A DNA stretch of 25,332 bases from UMGS1696 sp045643285 (GCA_045643285.1 JAZUKN010000011.1:1-25332); one strand, 5' to 3'; counted from the stretch's first letter, positions 12,367-20,784 are shown. Notes: generated by a model from the sequence alone, not told the origin. Program-made: numbers and translations.

Positions 12367-13512
12367 TCAATATCTTGCGTCGACGATCTTTGCGCGGTAG
12401 AAGCGGCAGTCGTGCGGCTCAATGCCTCCAAAGCCTGCAACTTCGTTCTCAACGAGATATTCTTCACCGCTCCAAAGCTCTTTCATGAGAAGCGTCTTGC
12501 CGGTGCTTCTGTTAAGACCTATTTCAGCGAGCGTGAATGTGCCGCTCCAGAAGCTCGATACTGTGTCGCCGAGGTTGAATGCGCCTATTGCAATATCGCC
12601 GCCGTCAAGCATACGGCAAGCTATGATGAAGTTATCCGTCGAGGTTTTAGGCATGAATATCTGTGCGCCGAGCGGATCCTGGTCGATTGCGATAGCGTCC
12701 TTGTTCATGATGATCTTCTTCGTTTCTTCCGTCATATTTCTTACGTCGCATCCGAGCATAAGAGGAGACCCGTAGAGGCACCAAAGCGAGAAGTGGGATT
12801 TATATTCGTTAAAGGACATTCCGCTTTCAACTCCGACGTTGCCTCTGCCGTTCATACCGACGACGAGCATATCCATATCGTTGAAGCAGCCGTGACCGTT
12901 CGTTTTGAAGAGCGGCTTCTGAAGGTTTGCGAGGTAGCAGACAGAACCCCAGCTGTCGTTGATGTCTCCGGTAGAGCGCCACATATGCGCGCCGGTGGTC
13001 TTTATCCATTCTGCAGTGTTGTCAGCACCCCAAGAGCAAGCGGAGAAGAGAATATCGCGTCCGCAGTTAGCGAGAGCCATACCCATTCTACGGTAGTTGG
13101 ATTCTCCTGGGATGTTCATGTCGTGGAAGCAGTAGTCGTACTTAAGGAAGTCTACTCCCCATTCGGCGAATGTTGCGGCATCGACGAATTCGTGCTCGTA
13201 GCTTGCAGGATAACCGGCACAGGTGATAGAACCGGCACAGGAATACATACCGAACTTAAGCCCTTTGGAGTGAACGTAGTCGGCGACGTACTTCATTCCG
13301 TGGGGGAATTTAACGTGATCTGCAACGAGCTTGCCGTTTGCGTCTCTGAGCTTTTCGGACCAGCAGTCGTCTATGACGAGGTACTCGTAGCCGTATTCGG
13401 GGAGCTTTTCCTCAGCCATTTTGTCTGCCATTTCCATGATCATCTTTTCGTTGATGTTCTCACCGAATGTGTTCCATGAGTTCCAGCCCATGGGCGGTCT
13501 TGTTACTACCAT
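12367..13512 (-). CDS. Alpha-galactosidase, glycoside hydrolase family 27
   Basis: A 381-residue enzyme releasing terminal alpha-galactose (for instance from melibiose or raffinose-type sugars). The GH27 signature RPPMGWNSWNTFG opens the protein. Catalytic nucleophile D126 lies in FLKYDYC; acid/base D183 lies in WRSTGDIND; substrate residues YLVIDDCW (about 44-51) and the cysteine pair near 92/98 are present. The barrel covers about 1-280 and a beta-sandwich C-terminal domain about 290-381. There is no signal peptide, so it acts in the cytoplasm on imported oligosaccharides, although no transporter is adjacent. The ATG at 13512 has GGAGG upstream and a promoter at 13551-13579. Confidence 0.94.
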   Translation of the reverse strand: MVVTRPPMGWNSWNTFGENINEKMIMEMADKMAEEKLPEYGYEYLVIDDCWSEKLRDANGKLVADHVKFPHGMKYVADYVHSKGLKFGMYSCAGSITCAGYPASYEHEFVDAATFAEWGVDFLKYDYCFHDMNIPGESNYRRMGMALANCGRDILFSACSWGADNTAEWIKTTGAHMWRSTGDINDSWGSVCYLANLQKPLFKTNGHGCFNDMDMLVVGMNGRGNVGVESGMSFNEYKSHFSLWCLYGSPLMLGCDVRNMTEETKKIIMNKDAIAIDQDPLGAQIFMPKTSTDNFIIACRMLDGGDIAIGAFNLGDTVSSFWSGTFTLAEIGLNRSTGKTLLMKELWSGEEYLVENEVAGFGGIEPHDCRFYRAKIVDARY

Positions 13513-13550
13513 AATGTCCTCCGATAAAATCGTATTTTGTGGTCGGGTTC

Positions 13551-13579
13551 AGTATAGCATATTTTAGGGAAAAAAACAA
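13551..13579 (-). promoter_or_regulatory. Promoter of the alpha-galactosidase gene
   Basis: On the minus strand, TTGTTT (13579-13574), 17-nt spacer and TATACT (13556-13551) with an extended TGC. The start codon is 38 nt downstream of the -10. Confidence 0.6.
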
Positions 13580-13643
13580 CGGTTTTTCGGTTTTTATTTT
13601 TGTTTTTGACTTCGAAAATGCAAACGTCATTATTCTGAAGATA

Positions 13644-13672
13644 CAAACGAAACAGCATTCCTTTATCGTTTG
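13644..13672. promoter_or_regulatory. Operator-like inverted repeat upstream of the alpha-galactosidase promoter
   Basis: CAAACGA (13644-13650) and TCGTTTG (13666-13672) are exact inverse half-sites 15 bp apart. A further CAAACG half-site lies at 13621-13626. Position about 65-95 bp upstream of the -35 suits an activator or looping site. No regulator gene is adjacent. Confidence 0.4.
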
Positions 13673-13710
13673 CACAACCACCACGGATTCGCACTAAACC
13701 TCATCTCTTT

Positions 13711-14122
13711 ATACTGTAGGGCAGGGGCTTGCTCCTACCGCCGGACGGTTTGCACACATTTCACATAGGCAAAAGGAAGAAAACACTTCGTGTTTTCAAA
13801 TTTTTTTCTGTCTTGTTCGCTTGCAAACGGGCGGACGGGAGCATAATTCATCCAAAACTTACGTTTGGATTAGGGATTTGTCCTACGCAGACGGCGGACA
13901 AGCCGGTATTCGACTTCGTCGAAACCGACGCGACGCTCTTGTCAATCACCGCGCTTAGGGGGAAGGTCGCTTCGCTCTATTCACGCCTACCGACTTCGTA
14001 AACGAAGTCGTCGAGATGCTCCGCATCTCGGTTGAACCCCTTTGTTACAAAGTAAATGCAAATTTTGTGTTCGCCTGTCCAATTATTCATTCTTCATTAT
14101 TAATCATTCATTTTTCATTAAA
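13711..14122. repeat. Composite dispersed repeat, copy 1 (alpha-galactosidase/E1 gap)
   Basis: The non-coding gap 13513-14167 holds mostly this repeat. It shares blocks in the same order with 20531-20782: ACTGTAGGGCAGGGGCTTGC at the start; TTTGTCCTACGC about 185 bp later (near-inverse of TGTAGGRCA); AATCACC followed by a GGGGGAAGG block; CCCCTTTGTT.CAAAGTAAATG; and a TTCATTATTAATCATTC-rich tail. Copy 1 has extra material between blocks, including CGACTTCG...CGAAGTCG and CGAGATG...CATCTCGG hairpins. Frames inside it are judged non-coding. Confidence 0.7.
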
Positions 14123-14123
14123 C

Positions 14124-14160
14124 AAAAAACATCCCGTGATTGTCTCACGGGATGTTTTTT
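14124..14160 (-). terminator. Terminator of the 2-oxoacid dehydrogenase operon
   Basis: AAAAAACATCCCGTGA and TCACGGGATGTTTTTT form a near-perfect stem with a short TTGTC loop. T-runs occur on both strands, 7 bp after the E1 stop codon. Confidence 0.9.
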
Positions 14161-14167
14161 GATAGAT

Positions 14168-16654
14168 TTATACGCCCTTCTTATATCTTTCGATGCGTTC
14201 AAGCTCTGTTTCGTTGTGCGTCGGAACGTGTCCGGGAAGCGGCAGGAGCTTTTCGTGGATAACGTCGATGATCGCATCCGGATACGGGAAGAAGAATGTC
14301 TCAAGCTCGTGTGCAGGTGTGATCCAGTTACGGGAACCGAGAACTACCGGCGGTGCATCGAGGTAATCGAATGCAAATTCGCAGATGTTAGCTGCCATAT
14401 CCTTCATTACGGAGTTGCGTTCGCACGCGTCGCCGACGATGAGGATTCTGCCTGTCTTCTTGACGGATTCGATGACCTTTGTATAGTCGAACGGTACGAT
14501 AGAACGTGCGTCGATTATTTCAGCAGATACGCCGTACTTTTCTTCAAGCGTCTTTGCGGCTTCGAGTGCTCTGTACAGAACTGCGCCGATAGAGAGGATC
14601 GTTACGTCCTTGCCGGCTTTCTTTACGTCGGGATCGCCGAGAGTGATCTCGTATGTGCCTTCCGGAACGCCGCCTTTGAGGAATTCTTCGCCCTTATCGT
14701 AGATTCTCTGAGATTCAAAGAAGATAACGGGGTCCGTGCCTTCGAGAGCGGATGTCATAAGTCCCTTTGCGTCAGCAGGGGTAGCCGGGAATACGACCTT
14801 GAGTCCCGGGATATGTGCCGGAAGTGCTGTCCAGTCCTGGCTGTGCTGTGCGCCGTACTTCGAGCCGACGGAAACACGGAGGATGATCGGCATCTTTAAG
14901 ATACCTGCGGACATCGACTGCCACTTTGCCATCTGGTTGAAGATTTCGTCGCCTGCGCAGCCCATGAAGTCTGCGTACATAAGCTCAACGATTACTCTGC
15001 CGCCGCACATTGCGTAGCCTACAGCCGAGCCGACGATTGCGGATTCGGAAATAGGAGCGTTGAAGAATCTGTGGTACGGAACAGCCTCGGTCATCTTCTT
15101 GTAAACGCCGAACGCGCCGCCCCAGTCACGGTTATCTTCGCCGTATGCGATAAGTGTGGGATCGTCGTAGTATTTGTCGATGATCGGCTCAAACAGACCG
15201 TCGCGGATGTTGTAAACCTTCATCTTCGGGAGTGCCTTGCCGTTTTCGTCGAATGCGGTACGGGACTTTGTCTTGATTTCCTTTACTCTCGGGCATTCTT
15301 CCTTCGGCATCAGCATTTCAGCTTCGCGGCTCGGATCCATGGAGTGAACCTTTTCGTTCGAGAACATGATGTCTGCGATAGCGTTCGGGTTCTTGTTGAG
15401 GTCCATACGAGGCGAAATTTCATCGTTGATAGCGAGCTTCATAACGTCCGTCATACGGTTGATGATCATTTCGTCGAGTGCTTCGAATTCAGCTTCTGTA
15501 GCGACCTTGCCCTTTACGAGCTTTGCTCTGTAAGCGGCGATCGGATCAGCCTGCTTCCACTCTTCGATCTCTTCGGGAGTACGGTATGTGGAGGAGTCGG
15601 ACGGAGAGTGACCGGAGATACGGTATGTTACTACGTCGAGCATTGCCGGACCCTTGCCTTCGAGAAGGAGAGCTTTCTTTCTCGTTGTAGCGTCGATGAC
15701 TGCGAGCGGATCGTAGCCGTTGATTCTTTCGGCGTGCATTCCGTCGGGATTGAAGCCGGCGCCGAGACGTGCGGGCATATCGAAGCCCATTGTTTCACCG
15801 CGAGTCTGACCGCCCATGCCGTAGAAGTTGTCGAATACGTTGAAGAGGATAGGCATACCTGCGTTCGAGTACTTGCCGTCCATGCCCCAGAGCTTTGTGA
15901 TCTGGTCCATGGAAGCGAAGTTGAACGATTCGAGAACGGGACCGCGTCCGAGAGCGCCGTCACCGGAGTTTGCGATAACGATACCGGGCTTCGAGTTAGC
16001 TCTCTTATAAAGAGCCGCGCCGAGAGCGATAGGACCGGAGCCGCCGACGATAGCGTTGTTCGGCATAAGACCAAACGGGATGAAGAATGCGTGCATCGAG
16101 CCGCCGAGACCTTTATTGAAGCCTGTTGTTCTTGCGAAAATTTCGGCAAGTGCGCCGTAGAGATAGAAGTTCTTAGCGAGGGACTTTACAGTGCCGTCGC
16201 CGGGCATATTCTTTTCAACAACGGAAAGAACGGAGCCGCCGAGGAACTCTTTCATGATGTCGTAAAGCTCTTTATCGTCGAGCTTTTCGATAGAGGAAAG
16301 ACCGCGCGCGAGGATTTCACCGTGGCTGCGGTGTGAGCCGAACGAATAGTCGTTGATGTCGAGGCAGTAAGCCTGACCTACAGCGGATGCTTCCTGACCG
16401 ATAGAGAGGTGAGCAGGGCCCGGGTTGTTGTATTCAACGCCGTTGTAGCAGGATTTTGTCTTGACTTCGTTGAGCATCGTCTCGAATTCGTGGATAGTTC
16501 TCATATCGTGGTAGATTCTGAGGAAATCCGCTTTCGAGTAGATCTTTTTTTCTTCTGCGAGTGTTTTGTTGTACTGGCATACCGGGATGTCTTCAAAATG
16601 GATGAATCCCTTTTCAAATGCTTTTTCAGTGCTTATGTATTGACTTTTCGGCAT
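14168..16654 (-). CDS. 2-oxoacid dehydrogenase E1, fused alpha and beta subunits
   Basis: An 828-residue thiamine-diphosphate enzyme that decarboxylates a 2-oxoacid and acylates the lipoyl group of E2. Residues about 40-420 are E1 alpha: HLSIGQEASAVG, FGSHRSHGEI, the TPP motif GDGALGRG at 231-238 with the following asparagines, and the regulatory-loop region SGHSPSDSSTYRTPEE at 347-362. Residues about 477-815 are E1 beta: LIAYGEDNRDWGGAFG, NAPISESAIVGSAVGYAMCG, and PVVLGSRNWITPAHELE as the usual C-terminal block. E1 is usually either one E1p-type chain of about 900 aa or two separate genes; a fused alpha-beta is less common. Substrate (pyruvate, acetoin or branched-chain acid) cannot be told. 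Last gene of its operon, 26 bp after E3. Confidence 0.93.
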   Translation of the reverse strand: MPKSQYISTEKAFEKGFIHFEDIPVCQYNKTLAEEKKIYSKADFLRIYHDMRTIHEFETMLNEVKTKSCYNGVEYNNPGPAHLSIGQEASAVGQAYCLDINDYSFGSHRSHGEILARGLSSIEKLDDKELYDIMKEFLGGSVLSVVEKNMPGDGTVKSLAKNFYLYGALAEIFARTTGFNKGLGGSMHAFFIPFGLMPNNAIVGGSGPIALGAALYKRANSKPGIVIANSGDGALGRGPVLESFNFASMDQITKLWGMDGKYSNAGMPILFNVFDNFYGMGGQTRGETMGFDMPARLGAGFNPDGMHAERINGYDPLAVIDATTRKKALLLEGKGPAMLDVVTYRISGHSPSDSSTYRTPEEIEEWKQADPIAAYRAKLVKGKVATEAEFEALDEMIINRMTDVMKLAINDEISPRMDLNKNPNAIADIMFSNEKVHSMDPSREAEMLMPKEECPRVKEIKTKSRTAFDENGKALPKMKVYNIRDGLFEPIIDKYYDDPTLIAYGEDNRDWGGAFGVYKKMTEAVPYHRFFNAPISESAIVGSAVGYAMCGGRVIVELMYADFMGCAGDEIFNQMAKWQSMSAGILKMPIILRVSVGSKYGAQHSQDWTALPAHIPGLKVVFPATPADAKGLMTSALEGTDPVIFFESQRIYDKGEEFLKGGVPEGTYEITLGDPDVKKAGKDVTILSIGAVLYRALEAAKTLEEKYGVSAEIIDARSIVPFDYTKVIESVKKTGRILIVGDACERNSVMKDMAANICEFAFDYLDAPPVVLGSRNWITPAHELETFFFPYPDAIIDVIHEKLLPLPGHVPTHNETELERIERYKKGV

Positions 16655-16680
16655 GACTGTTTCTCCTTTATTTTAATTTT

Positions 16681-18069
16681 TTATTTAATATCGAACATTG
16701 CTTCGCGGATGACTTCGCAGACGGTCGGGTGCGGGAATACGAGCTTCTGGATGTCTGCCACTCTCTGCTTGCGTGCTACCATTGCCGCCGCGCCGTAGAT
16801 GATCTCGGACGCATACGAGCCGATCATGTGTACGCCGAGTATCTCGTGATGCTCTTTGCCGTAAACGATCTTGACGATACCGTCGCCGCCTTCGTTCTCT
16901 GCGATGTATCTGCCGCTGTAACGGAGTGACATCGTGCATTCTTCGGCTTCTATTCCGGCTTTCTTTGCGCTCTCGACTGTCTCACCGACCGTACCGACTT
17001 CGGGATTCGTGTAGATAACGGATGGGATCGAACGGTAGTCAACTGCGTCCTTCCCTCCGAGCATATCGCTGACGGCGACTTCGCCCTCACGGTATGCGGT
17101 GTGCGCGAGCATTACCTTGCCGTTTACGTCGCCTGCCGCCCAGATTCCCGGAACGGACGTGCGGCATCTTTCGTCTGTCACGATAGCACCGCGGTTGAGC
17201 TGAACGCCGATCTCTTCGAGACCGATGTCCTTTGTTCTTGCGCGTCTGCCCGTAGATACAAGTACGAGATCGCACTCGATCTTTTCGGTCTTGCCGTCTT
17301 TTTCGTATTCAACGACGCCTGCGTTCGGCTTGCCGTTCACTGCGGCTACCTTTGCGCCGAGGATGAACTTTACGCCGCGCTTTGTGTAGTTCTTTTCAAG
17401 TATGGACGAAATTTCTTTCTCTGTCGGACCTGCGATCTTGTCAAGCATTTCGATGACCGTTACTTCACTGCCTACGGAATTGTAGTAAGAAGCCATTTCG
17501 AGACCGATAACGCCGCCGCCGACTACGACTACTCTCTTCGGGAGAGTGCGGAGATCGAGAATTTCTCTGTTTGTTACTGCAAGACCTGCGGCATAGGAGT
17601 CGCGGAGTCCCGGGATCGGCGGAACAACCGCTTCCGAACCCGTGCAGACGAGCAGTTTTGCTGCCGTATATGTCGCGCCGCCGCATTCAACTGCAAATCC
17701 GTCAGCCGACTTGCCTGCGATCTTTGCGGTGCCGTTTATTACCTGAACGCCTGCGCCTTTCATCTTTGCGGCAACGCCGGAGACGAGAGTCTTTACGACC
17801 TTGTCTTTTCTGTCGACTACTTTTGCGTGGTCGATCTTTGCGCCTTCGACTGTCACGCCGTACTTTTCACCGTGGTGAGCGTAGTCGAAGATCTTTGCGG
17901 AATAAAGAAGTGTCTTTGTCGGGATGCAGCCTTCATTGAGGCAGACGCCGCCGAGCGCTCTTTCTTCGCATACTGCTGTTTTAAGTCCGGCTTTTGCGGC
18001 TCTTTCTGCGGCATTGTATCCGCCGGGGCCGCCGCCGAGGACGATCAAATCAAATTTTGTTTCAGCCAT
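16681..18069 (-). CDS. lpdA: Dihydrolipoyl dehydrogenase (E3)
   Basis: A 462-residue FAD disulfide reductase that reoxidises dihydrolipoamide of E2 with NAD+. The FAD motif VLGGGPGGYNAAERAAKAG lies near the N-terminus. The redox-active disulfide is C43/C48 in GGVCLNEGCIPTK. The NAD-binding motif VVVVGGGVIGLEMASYYNSV lies in the middle, followed by the second FAD contact GIWAAGDVNG. The C-terminal HPTVCEVIREA supplies the catalytic His-Glu pair. It has no N-terminal lipoyl domain, unlike some E3 proteins in Firmicutes. ATG at 18069 follows TCGGAGG. It lies between E2 (102 bp upstream) and E1 (26 bp downstream) and serves this complex, and possibly others in the cell. Confidence 0.96.
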   Translation of the reverse strand: MAETKFDLIVLGGGPGGYNAAERAAKAGLKTAVCEERALGGVCLNEGCIPTKTLLYSAKIFDYAHHGEKYGVTVEGAKIDHAKVVDRKDKVVKTLVSGVAAKMKGAGVQVINGTAKIAGKSADGFAVECGGATYTAAKLLVCTGSEAVVPPIPGLRDSYAAGLAVTNREILDLRTLPKRVVVVGGGVIGLEMASYYNSVGSEVTVIEMLDKIAGPTEKEISSILEKNYTKRGVKFILGAKVAAVNGKPNAGVVEYEKDGKTEKIECDLVLVSTGRRARTKDIGLEEIGVQLNRGAIVTDERCRTSVPGIWAAGDVNGKVMLAHTAYREGEVAVSDMLGGKDAVDYRSIPSVIYTNPEVGTVGETVESAKKAGIEAEECTMSLRYSGRYIAENEGGDGIVKIVYGKEHHEILGVHMIGSYASEIIYGAAAMVARKQRVADIQKLVFPHPTVCEVIREAMFDIK

Positions 18070-18171
18070 TTTAACCTCCGATTTTTTGTATAATAATATC
18101 TTCGGGAACTTGTCTCCAGATCAAATGGAAAGTCAGGCGATTATGCCCACGGGGGCTTCCCCGCCCTCCGA

Positions 18172-19473
18172 TTACTTCGCAAGCAAGAGGTCGAAGTGTT
18201 CAAGTGCGGTGCAGAGTTCTTTGAGGAACTTAGCCGCCGGAGCACCGTCAACTGCTCTGTGGTCGATTGTGAGAGACAGTCCCATTGCAGGATATACCTT
18301 GCCGTCTGCTTTCAGCTTGTTCGTCGAGCAGCAAACGCCGAGGATCGCGGTCTGCGGAGGATTGATAACAGGTGTGAAGGACTCGATGCCCATTGAGCCG
18401 AGGTTGGAGACGGTAAACGAGCCGTTCTTCATCTCGTCGGGAAGGAGCTTGCCCTCTTTTGCCTTTGCGGCGAGTACTTTCGTTTCTGCGGCGATCTCGG
18501 AGAGAGTCTTTGTTTCAGCTCCGAAGATAACGGGAACGAGAAGCCCGCGTTCTGTGTCAACAGCCATTGTTACGTTGGCGTGAGCGTACTTGCGGAACTT
18601 GCCGTCAACAAGGTTGGCATTGATTTCGGGATATTTCGGGAGGATACGGGATACTGCGAAGAGTATCATATCGTTTATAGTGATCTTGCCGAGGCCCATA
18701 GCTTCTGCGCCCTCTTTGAGCTTTGCACGGTACTCCATAAGAGCCGTTGCGTCGAACGAAGAGTTGAGCGTGAGCTGTGCCATTTCGGTAAGGGATGCGC
18801 ACATCGACTTTGCGATAGCCTTGCGGATATTCGAGAGCGGCTCTTCGGTGTATGCCTTGAAGTCGTCTGCCGCCACCATAGCCGGAGCTGCCTTCGGAGC
18901 TTCTTCGACCGTCTGTGCTTCTTCAACTGCAACGACCTTGCCTGCGAGGAAGTCTTCGACTGCGGATGTAGTTGCGACAAATCCTGCGTCAAGTGCCTTG
19001 TTGATGTCTCTCTCGATGATTCTTCCGTGAGGACCTGTCGATACGACTTTAGTCATATCAACGCCTGTCTGAAGAGCGAGCTTCTTTGCTCTCGGAGAGA
19101 TGAATATTCTGTCACCTGTGCTTTCGGATACAGTTGCTTCAGCTTCTGCCTTCGGAGCATCTTCGGCTTTTTCTTCAGCCTTTGCTTCGTCAGCTTCGCC
19201 GCCTGCTTTCGGAAGAAGTGCGGAGTAGTCCTCTCCTGCCGCGCCGATGACGCAAACGGGTTCGAGGCACGGAACAACGTCGCCCTCAGCCGCGAATACT
19301 TCGAGCATTTCGCCCGATACTGCGGCTACTTCATCGAACGCGCTCTTGTCCGTCTCGTAGGAGAACAGAATATCGCCGACTTCTACGTGGTCGCCCTTTT
19401 TCTTCTGCCACGTCGTGATGATACAGGACTCAACGCTCTGACCCTGACGGGGCATGATTACTAATGTTGCCAT
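18172..19473 (-). CDS. 2-oxoacid dehydrogenase E2 (dihydrolipoyl acyltransferase)
   Basis: A 433-residue core subunit. The lipoyl domain is residues 1-77, with the lipoylation lysine K43 in ETDKSAFDEV. An Ala/Glu-rich hinge (KAEEKAEDAPKAEAEATV) spans about 93-118. The peripheral-subunit-binding domain (about 125-165) reads ISPRAKKLALQTGVDMTKVV...GPHGRIIERDI, and a second flexible Ala/Val/Glu linker follows. The acyltransferase domain is about 210-433, with the catalytic DHRAVDG near residue 402. It carries a single lipoyl domain. ATG at 19473 has GAAAGGAAG upstream, 33 bp after the DeoR gene. Which acyl group it carries is not shown by sequence. Confidence 0.95.
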   Translation of the reverse strand: MATLVIMPRQGQSVESCIITTWQKKKGDHVEVGDILFSYETDKSAFDEVAAVSGEMLEVFAAEGDVVPCLEPVCVIGAAGEDYSALLPKAGGEADEAKAEEKAEDAPKAEAEATVSESTGDRIFISPRAKKLALQTGVDMTKVVSTGPHGRIIERDINKALDAGFVATTSAVEDFLAGKVVAVEEAQTVEEAPKAAPAMVAADDFKAYTEEPLSNIRKAIAKSMCASLTEMAQLTLNSSFDATALMEYRAKLKEGAEAMGLGKITINDMILFAVSRILPKYPEINANLVDGKFRKYAHANVTMAVDTERGLLVPVIFGAETKTLSEIAAETKVLAAKAKEGKLLPDEMKNGSFTVSNLGSMGIESFTPVINPPQTAILGVCCSTNKLKADGKVYPAMGLSLTIDHRAVDGAPAAKFLKELCTALEHFDLLLAK

Positions 19474-19506
19474 AGTAGTCTTCCTTTCGTATGTAATTTT
19501 TTATTG

Positions 19507-20283
19507 TTATTGTGAATTGCTGACGTCTATTATGCGGACGTTCTTTTCTTTTGCGAGGGATACAACGTCCGGCGGTAAGGGAGAACTTGTAATAAGCACG
19601 TCCGCGTCGTCAAAGGTCGCAAACGTGTACGGTAGGGATTTGCCGAGCTTTGAGTCGTCCATGAGGATCACAACGAGGCGCGCCTTTTCGACGATGATCT
19701 TTTTTAGCTCACATTCGCTGTAGTTGGCGACGGAAAAGCCGCTTCGGAGCGAGAATCCTGACGGAGAGAGGAACGCTATGTCGATGTTTATATCGGCGAG
19801 GTAGCGCGTTGCGAGCAGTCCGGTGACGGTTTTGTTGTCTCCGCTCAGCCTCCCACCGACGAGATTGACGCACGGAAGTCCGACCTTGCACAGATCAAGT
19901 GCGGCGGCAGGATCGGTCGTCGTGAACGTGAACCGTTCGTTCGGTACGTAGTTCACGACACGTCGGAGAGTGGAGCCGGAATCGAGGAAGATCGAGCAAT
20001 CCGTTTCAAGAAACTCTGCGGCTTTCTTTGCGATGCGGTCTTTTGCGAAGACGTTCTCGTTCATACGCGCGTCGACTGTTTCGTCAAGCTGAGAAGTGAT
20101 GAACTTCATCGAACGAGCGCCGCCGCGTACCTTGATAAGCTCGCGTCTGTCCTCAAAAAACTTTATGTCGCGTCTGAGTGTCATTCCGGAAACATCGGGG
20201 AACATTTCTTCAAGCTCACACTGTGAGATAAAGGGTTTTGACTGGAGAAGATCGTGGATTTTTTCACGTCTTTCGTTATACAA
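19507..20283 (-). CDS. DeoR-family transcriptional regulator of the 2-oxoacid dehydrogenase operon
   Basis: A 258-residue regulator. The N-terminal winged HTH (about 5-58) reads RREKIHDLLQSKPFISQCEL, GMTLRRDIKFFEDR and ELIKVRGGA. The C-terminal DeoR sensor domain (about 75-250) has IFLDSGSTLRRVVNYV, FTTTDPAAALDL, VNLVGGRLSGDN and DVLITSSPLP. Such regulators bind a sugar phosphate or related metabolite and usually repress catabolic operons. The start is TTG at 20283, with AAAGGAGCGG 8 nt upstream; no ATG or GTG option fits. It leads the E2-E3-E1 operon with a 33-bp gap, so a sugar-phosphate-type signal probably controls the complex. That is inference from position. A 33-bp palindrome at 20311-20343 is a likely operator. 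Confidence 0.9.
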   Translation of the reverse strand: MYNERREKIHDLLQSKPFISQCELEEMFPDVSGMTLRRDIKFFEDRRELIKVRGGARSMKFITSQLDETVDARMNENVFAKDRIAKKAAEFLETDCSIFLDSGSTLRRVVNYVPNERFTFTTTDPAAALDLCKVGLPCVNLVGGRLSGDNKTVTGLLATRYLADINIDIAFLSPSGFSLRSGFSVANYSECELKKIIVEKARLVVILMDDSKLGKSLPYTFATFDDADVLITSSPLPPDVVSLAKEKNVRIIDVSNSQ

Positions 20284-20310
20284 GTAATCCGCTCCTTTCC
20301 GTTTTTTGTG

Positions 20311-20343
20311 AGATAATCATTTTGGTGCAAAATAACATTATCT
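20311..20343. promoter_or_regulatory. Operator-like palindrome in the DeoR/E2/E3/E1 leader
   Basis: AGATAAT...ATTATCT (7-bp outer arms) encloses CATTTTG / CAAAATA-type inner arms (ATTTTG/CAAAAT exact). It lies between the -10 box and the ribosome binding site of the operon, the position expected for autorepression by the DeoR protein. Confidence 0.55.
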
Positions 20344-20350
20344 GTGATAT

Positions 20351-20380
20351 ATTTTAACACAAGTGATGTGATTTTGTCAA
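20351..20380 (-). promoter_or_regulatory. Promoter of the DeoR/2-oxoacid dehydrogenase operon
   Basis: On the minus strand, TTGACA (20380-20375), 18-nt spacer and TAAAAT (20356-20351). The spacer holds a CACATCACTTGTG dyad, and a near-perfect AAAAAGGC/GCCTTTTT palindrome lies just upstream (20393-20410). Both are possible regulatory sites. Confidence 0.65.
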
Positions 20381-20530
20381 CGAAAAAGGTGGAAAAAGGC
20401 GTGCCTTTTTGAAATTCTTTTTATGTTTGTGAACATAATTAACAAAAAGAGGACAATTCGTTTGTCGGCTACGCACATCCCTCCCGCCGAACGATTTCGG
20501 CAAACTTCACTGCTTCGCACGAAAAAAATT

Positions 20531-20782
20531 GACTACTGTAGGACAGGGGCTTGCTCCTGCCGCCTGACATTCAAACAAACCGGACGTTTGGCGTCATTTT
20601 GTCCTACGCGGACGGCGCACAAGAGGTCAATGTTGACCTCTTGTGAATCACCCCACCAAAGGGGGAAGGACTTCGTCAATTCCCCCTTTGGAATCCCCTT
20701 TGTTGTAAAGTAAATGCAAATTTTACGTTCACTTTGTTCAACTCTTCATTATTCATTCTTCATCATTCATTCTTCATTAAAT
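20531..20782. repeat. Composite dispersed repeat, copy 2 (DeoR/murC gap)
   Basis: Most of the gene-free stretch 20411-20797 is this repeat. It begins ACTGTAGGACAGGGGCTTGC, reaches TTTGTCCTACGCGGACGGCG (near-inverse of the start), then a CACAAGAGGTCAA/TTGACCTCTTGTG hairpin, AATCACC, an AAAGGGGGAA/TTCCCCCTTT hairpin, CCCCTTTGTT.TAAAGTAAATG and a TTCATTATTCATTC tail. A GCCGAACGATTTCGGC hairpin at 20478-20493 precedes it and may belong. Same order, orientation and placement (just after a minus-strand terminator) as copy 1. Confidence 0.72.
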
Positions 20783-20784
20783 CA

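Noticed and set aside
12412..13479. Long plus-strand ORF (355 codons) opposite the alpha-galactosidase
   Set aside because: Antisense shadow caused by codon bias of a clear GH27 gene; no protein motif and no start signal.
13729..14001. Plus-strand ORF of 90 codons in the alpha-galactosidase/E1 gap
   Set aside because: It lies inside the composite repeat, whose second copy does not keep the frame; no ribosome binding site.
15071..16336. Plus-strand ORF of 421 codons opposite E1
   Set aside because: Antisense shadow of the E1 gene; Cys/Val/Arg-rich translation without recognisable domains.
17101..18093. Plus-strand ORF of 330 codons opposite E3
   Set aside because: Antisense shadow of the dihydrolipoyl dehydrogenase gene.
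18070..18171. Possible terminator between E2 and E3 (GGGG/CCCC hairpin)
   Set aside because: Short stem without a T-tract; E3 has no clear promoter and is more likely co-transcribed with E2.
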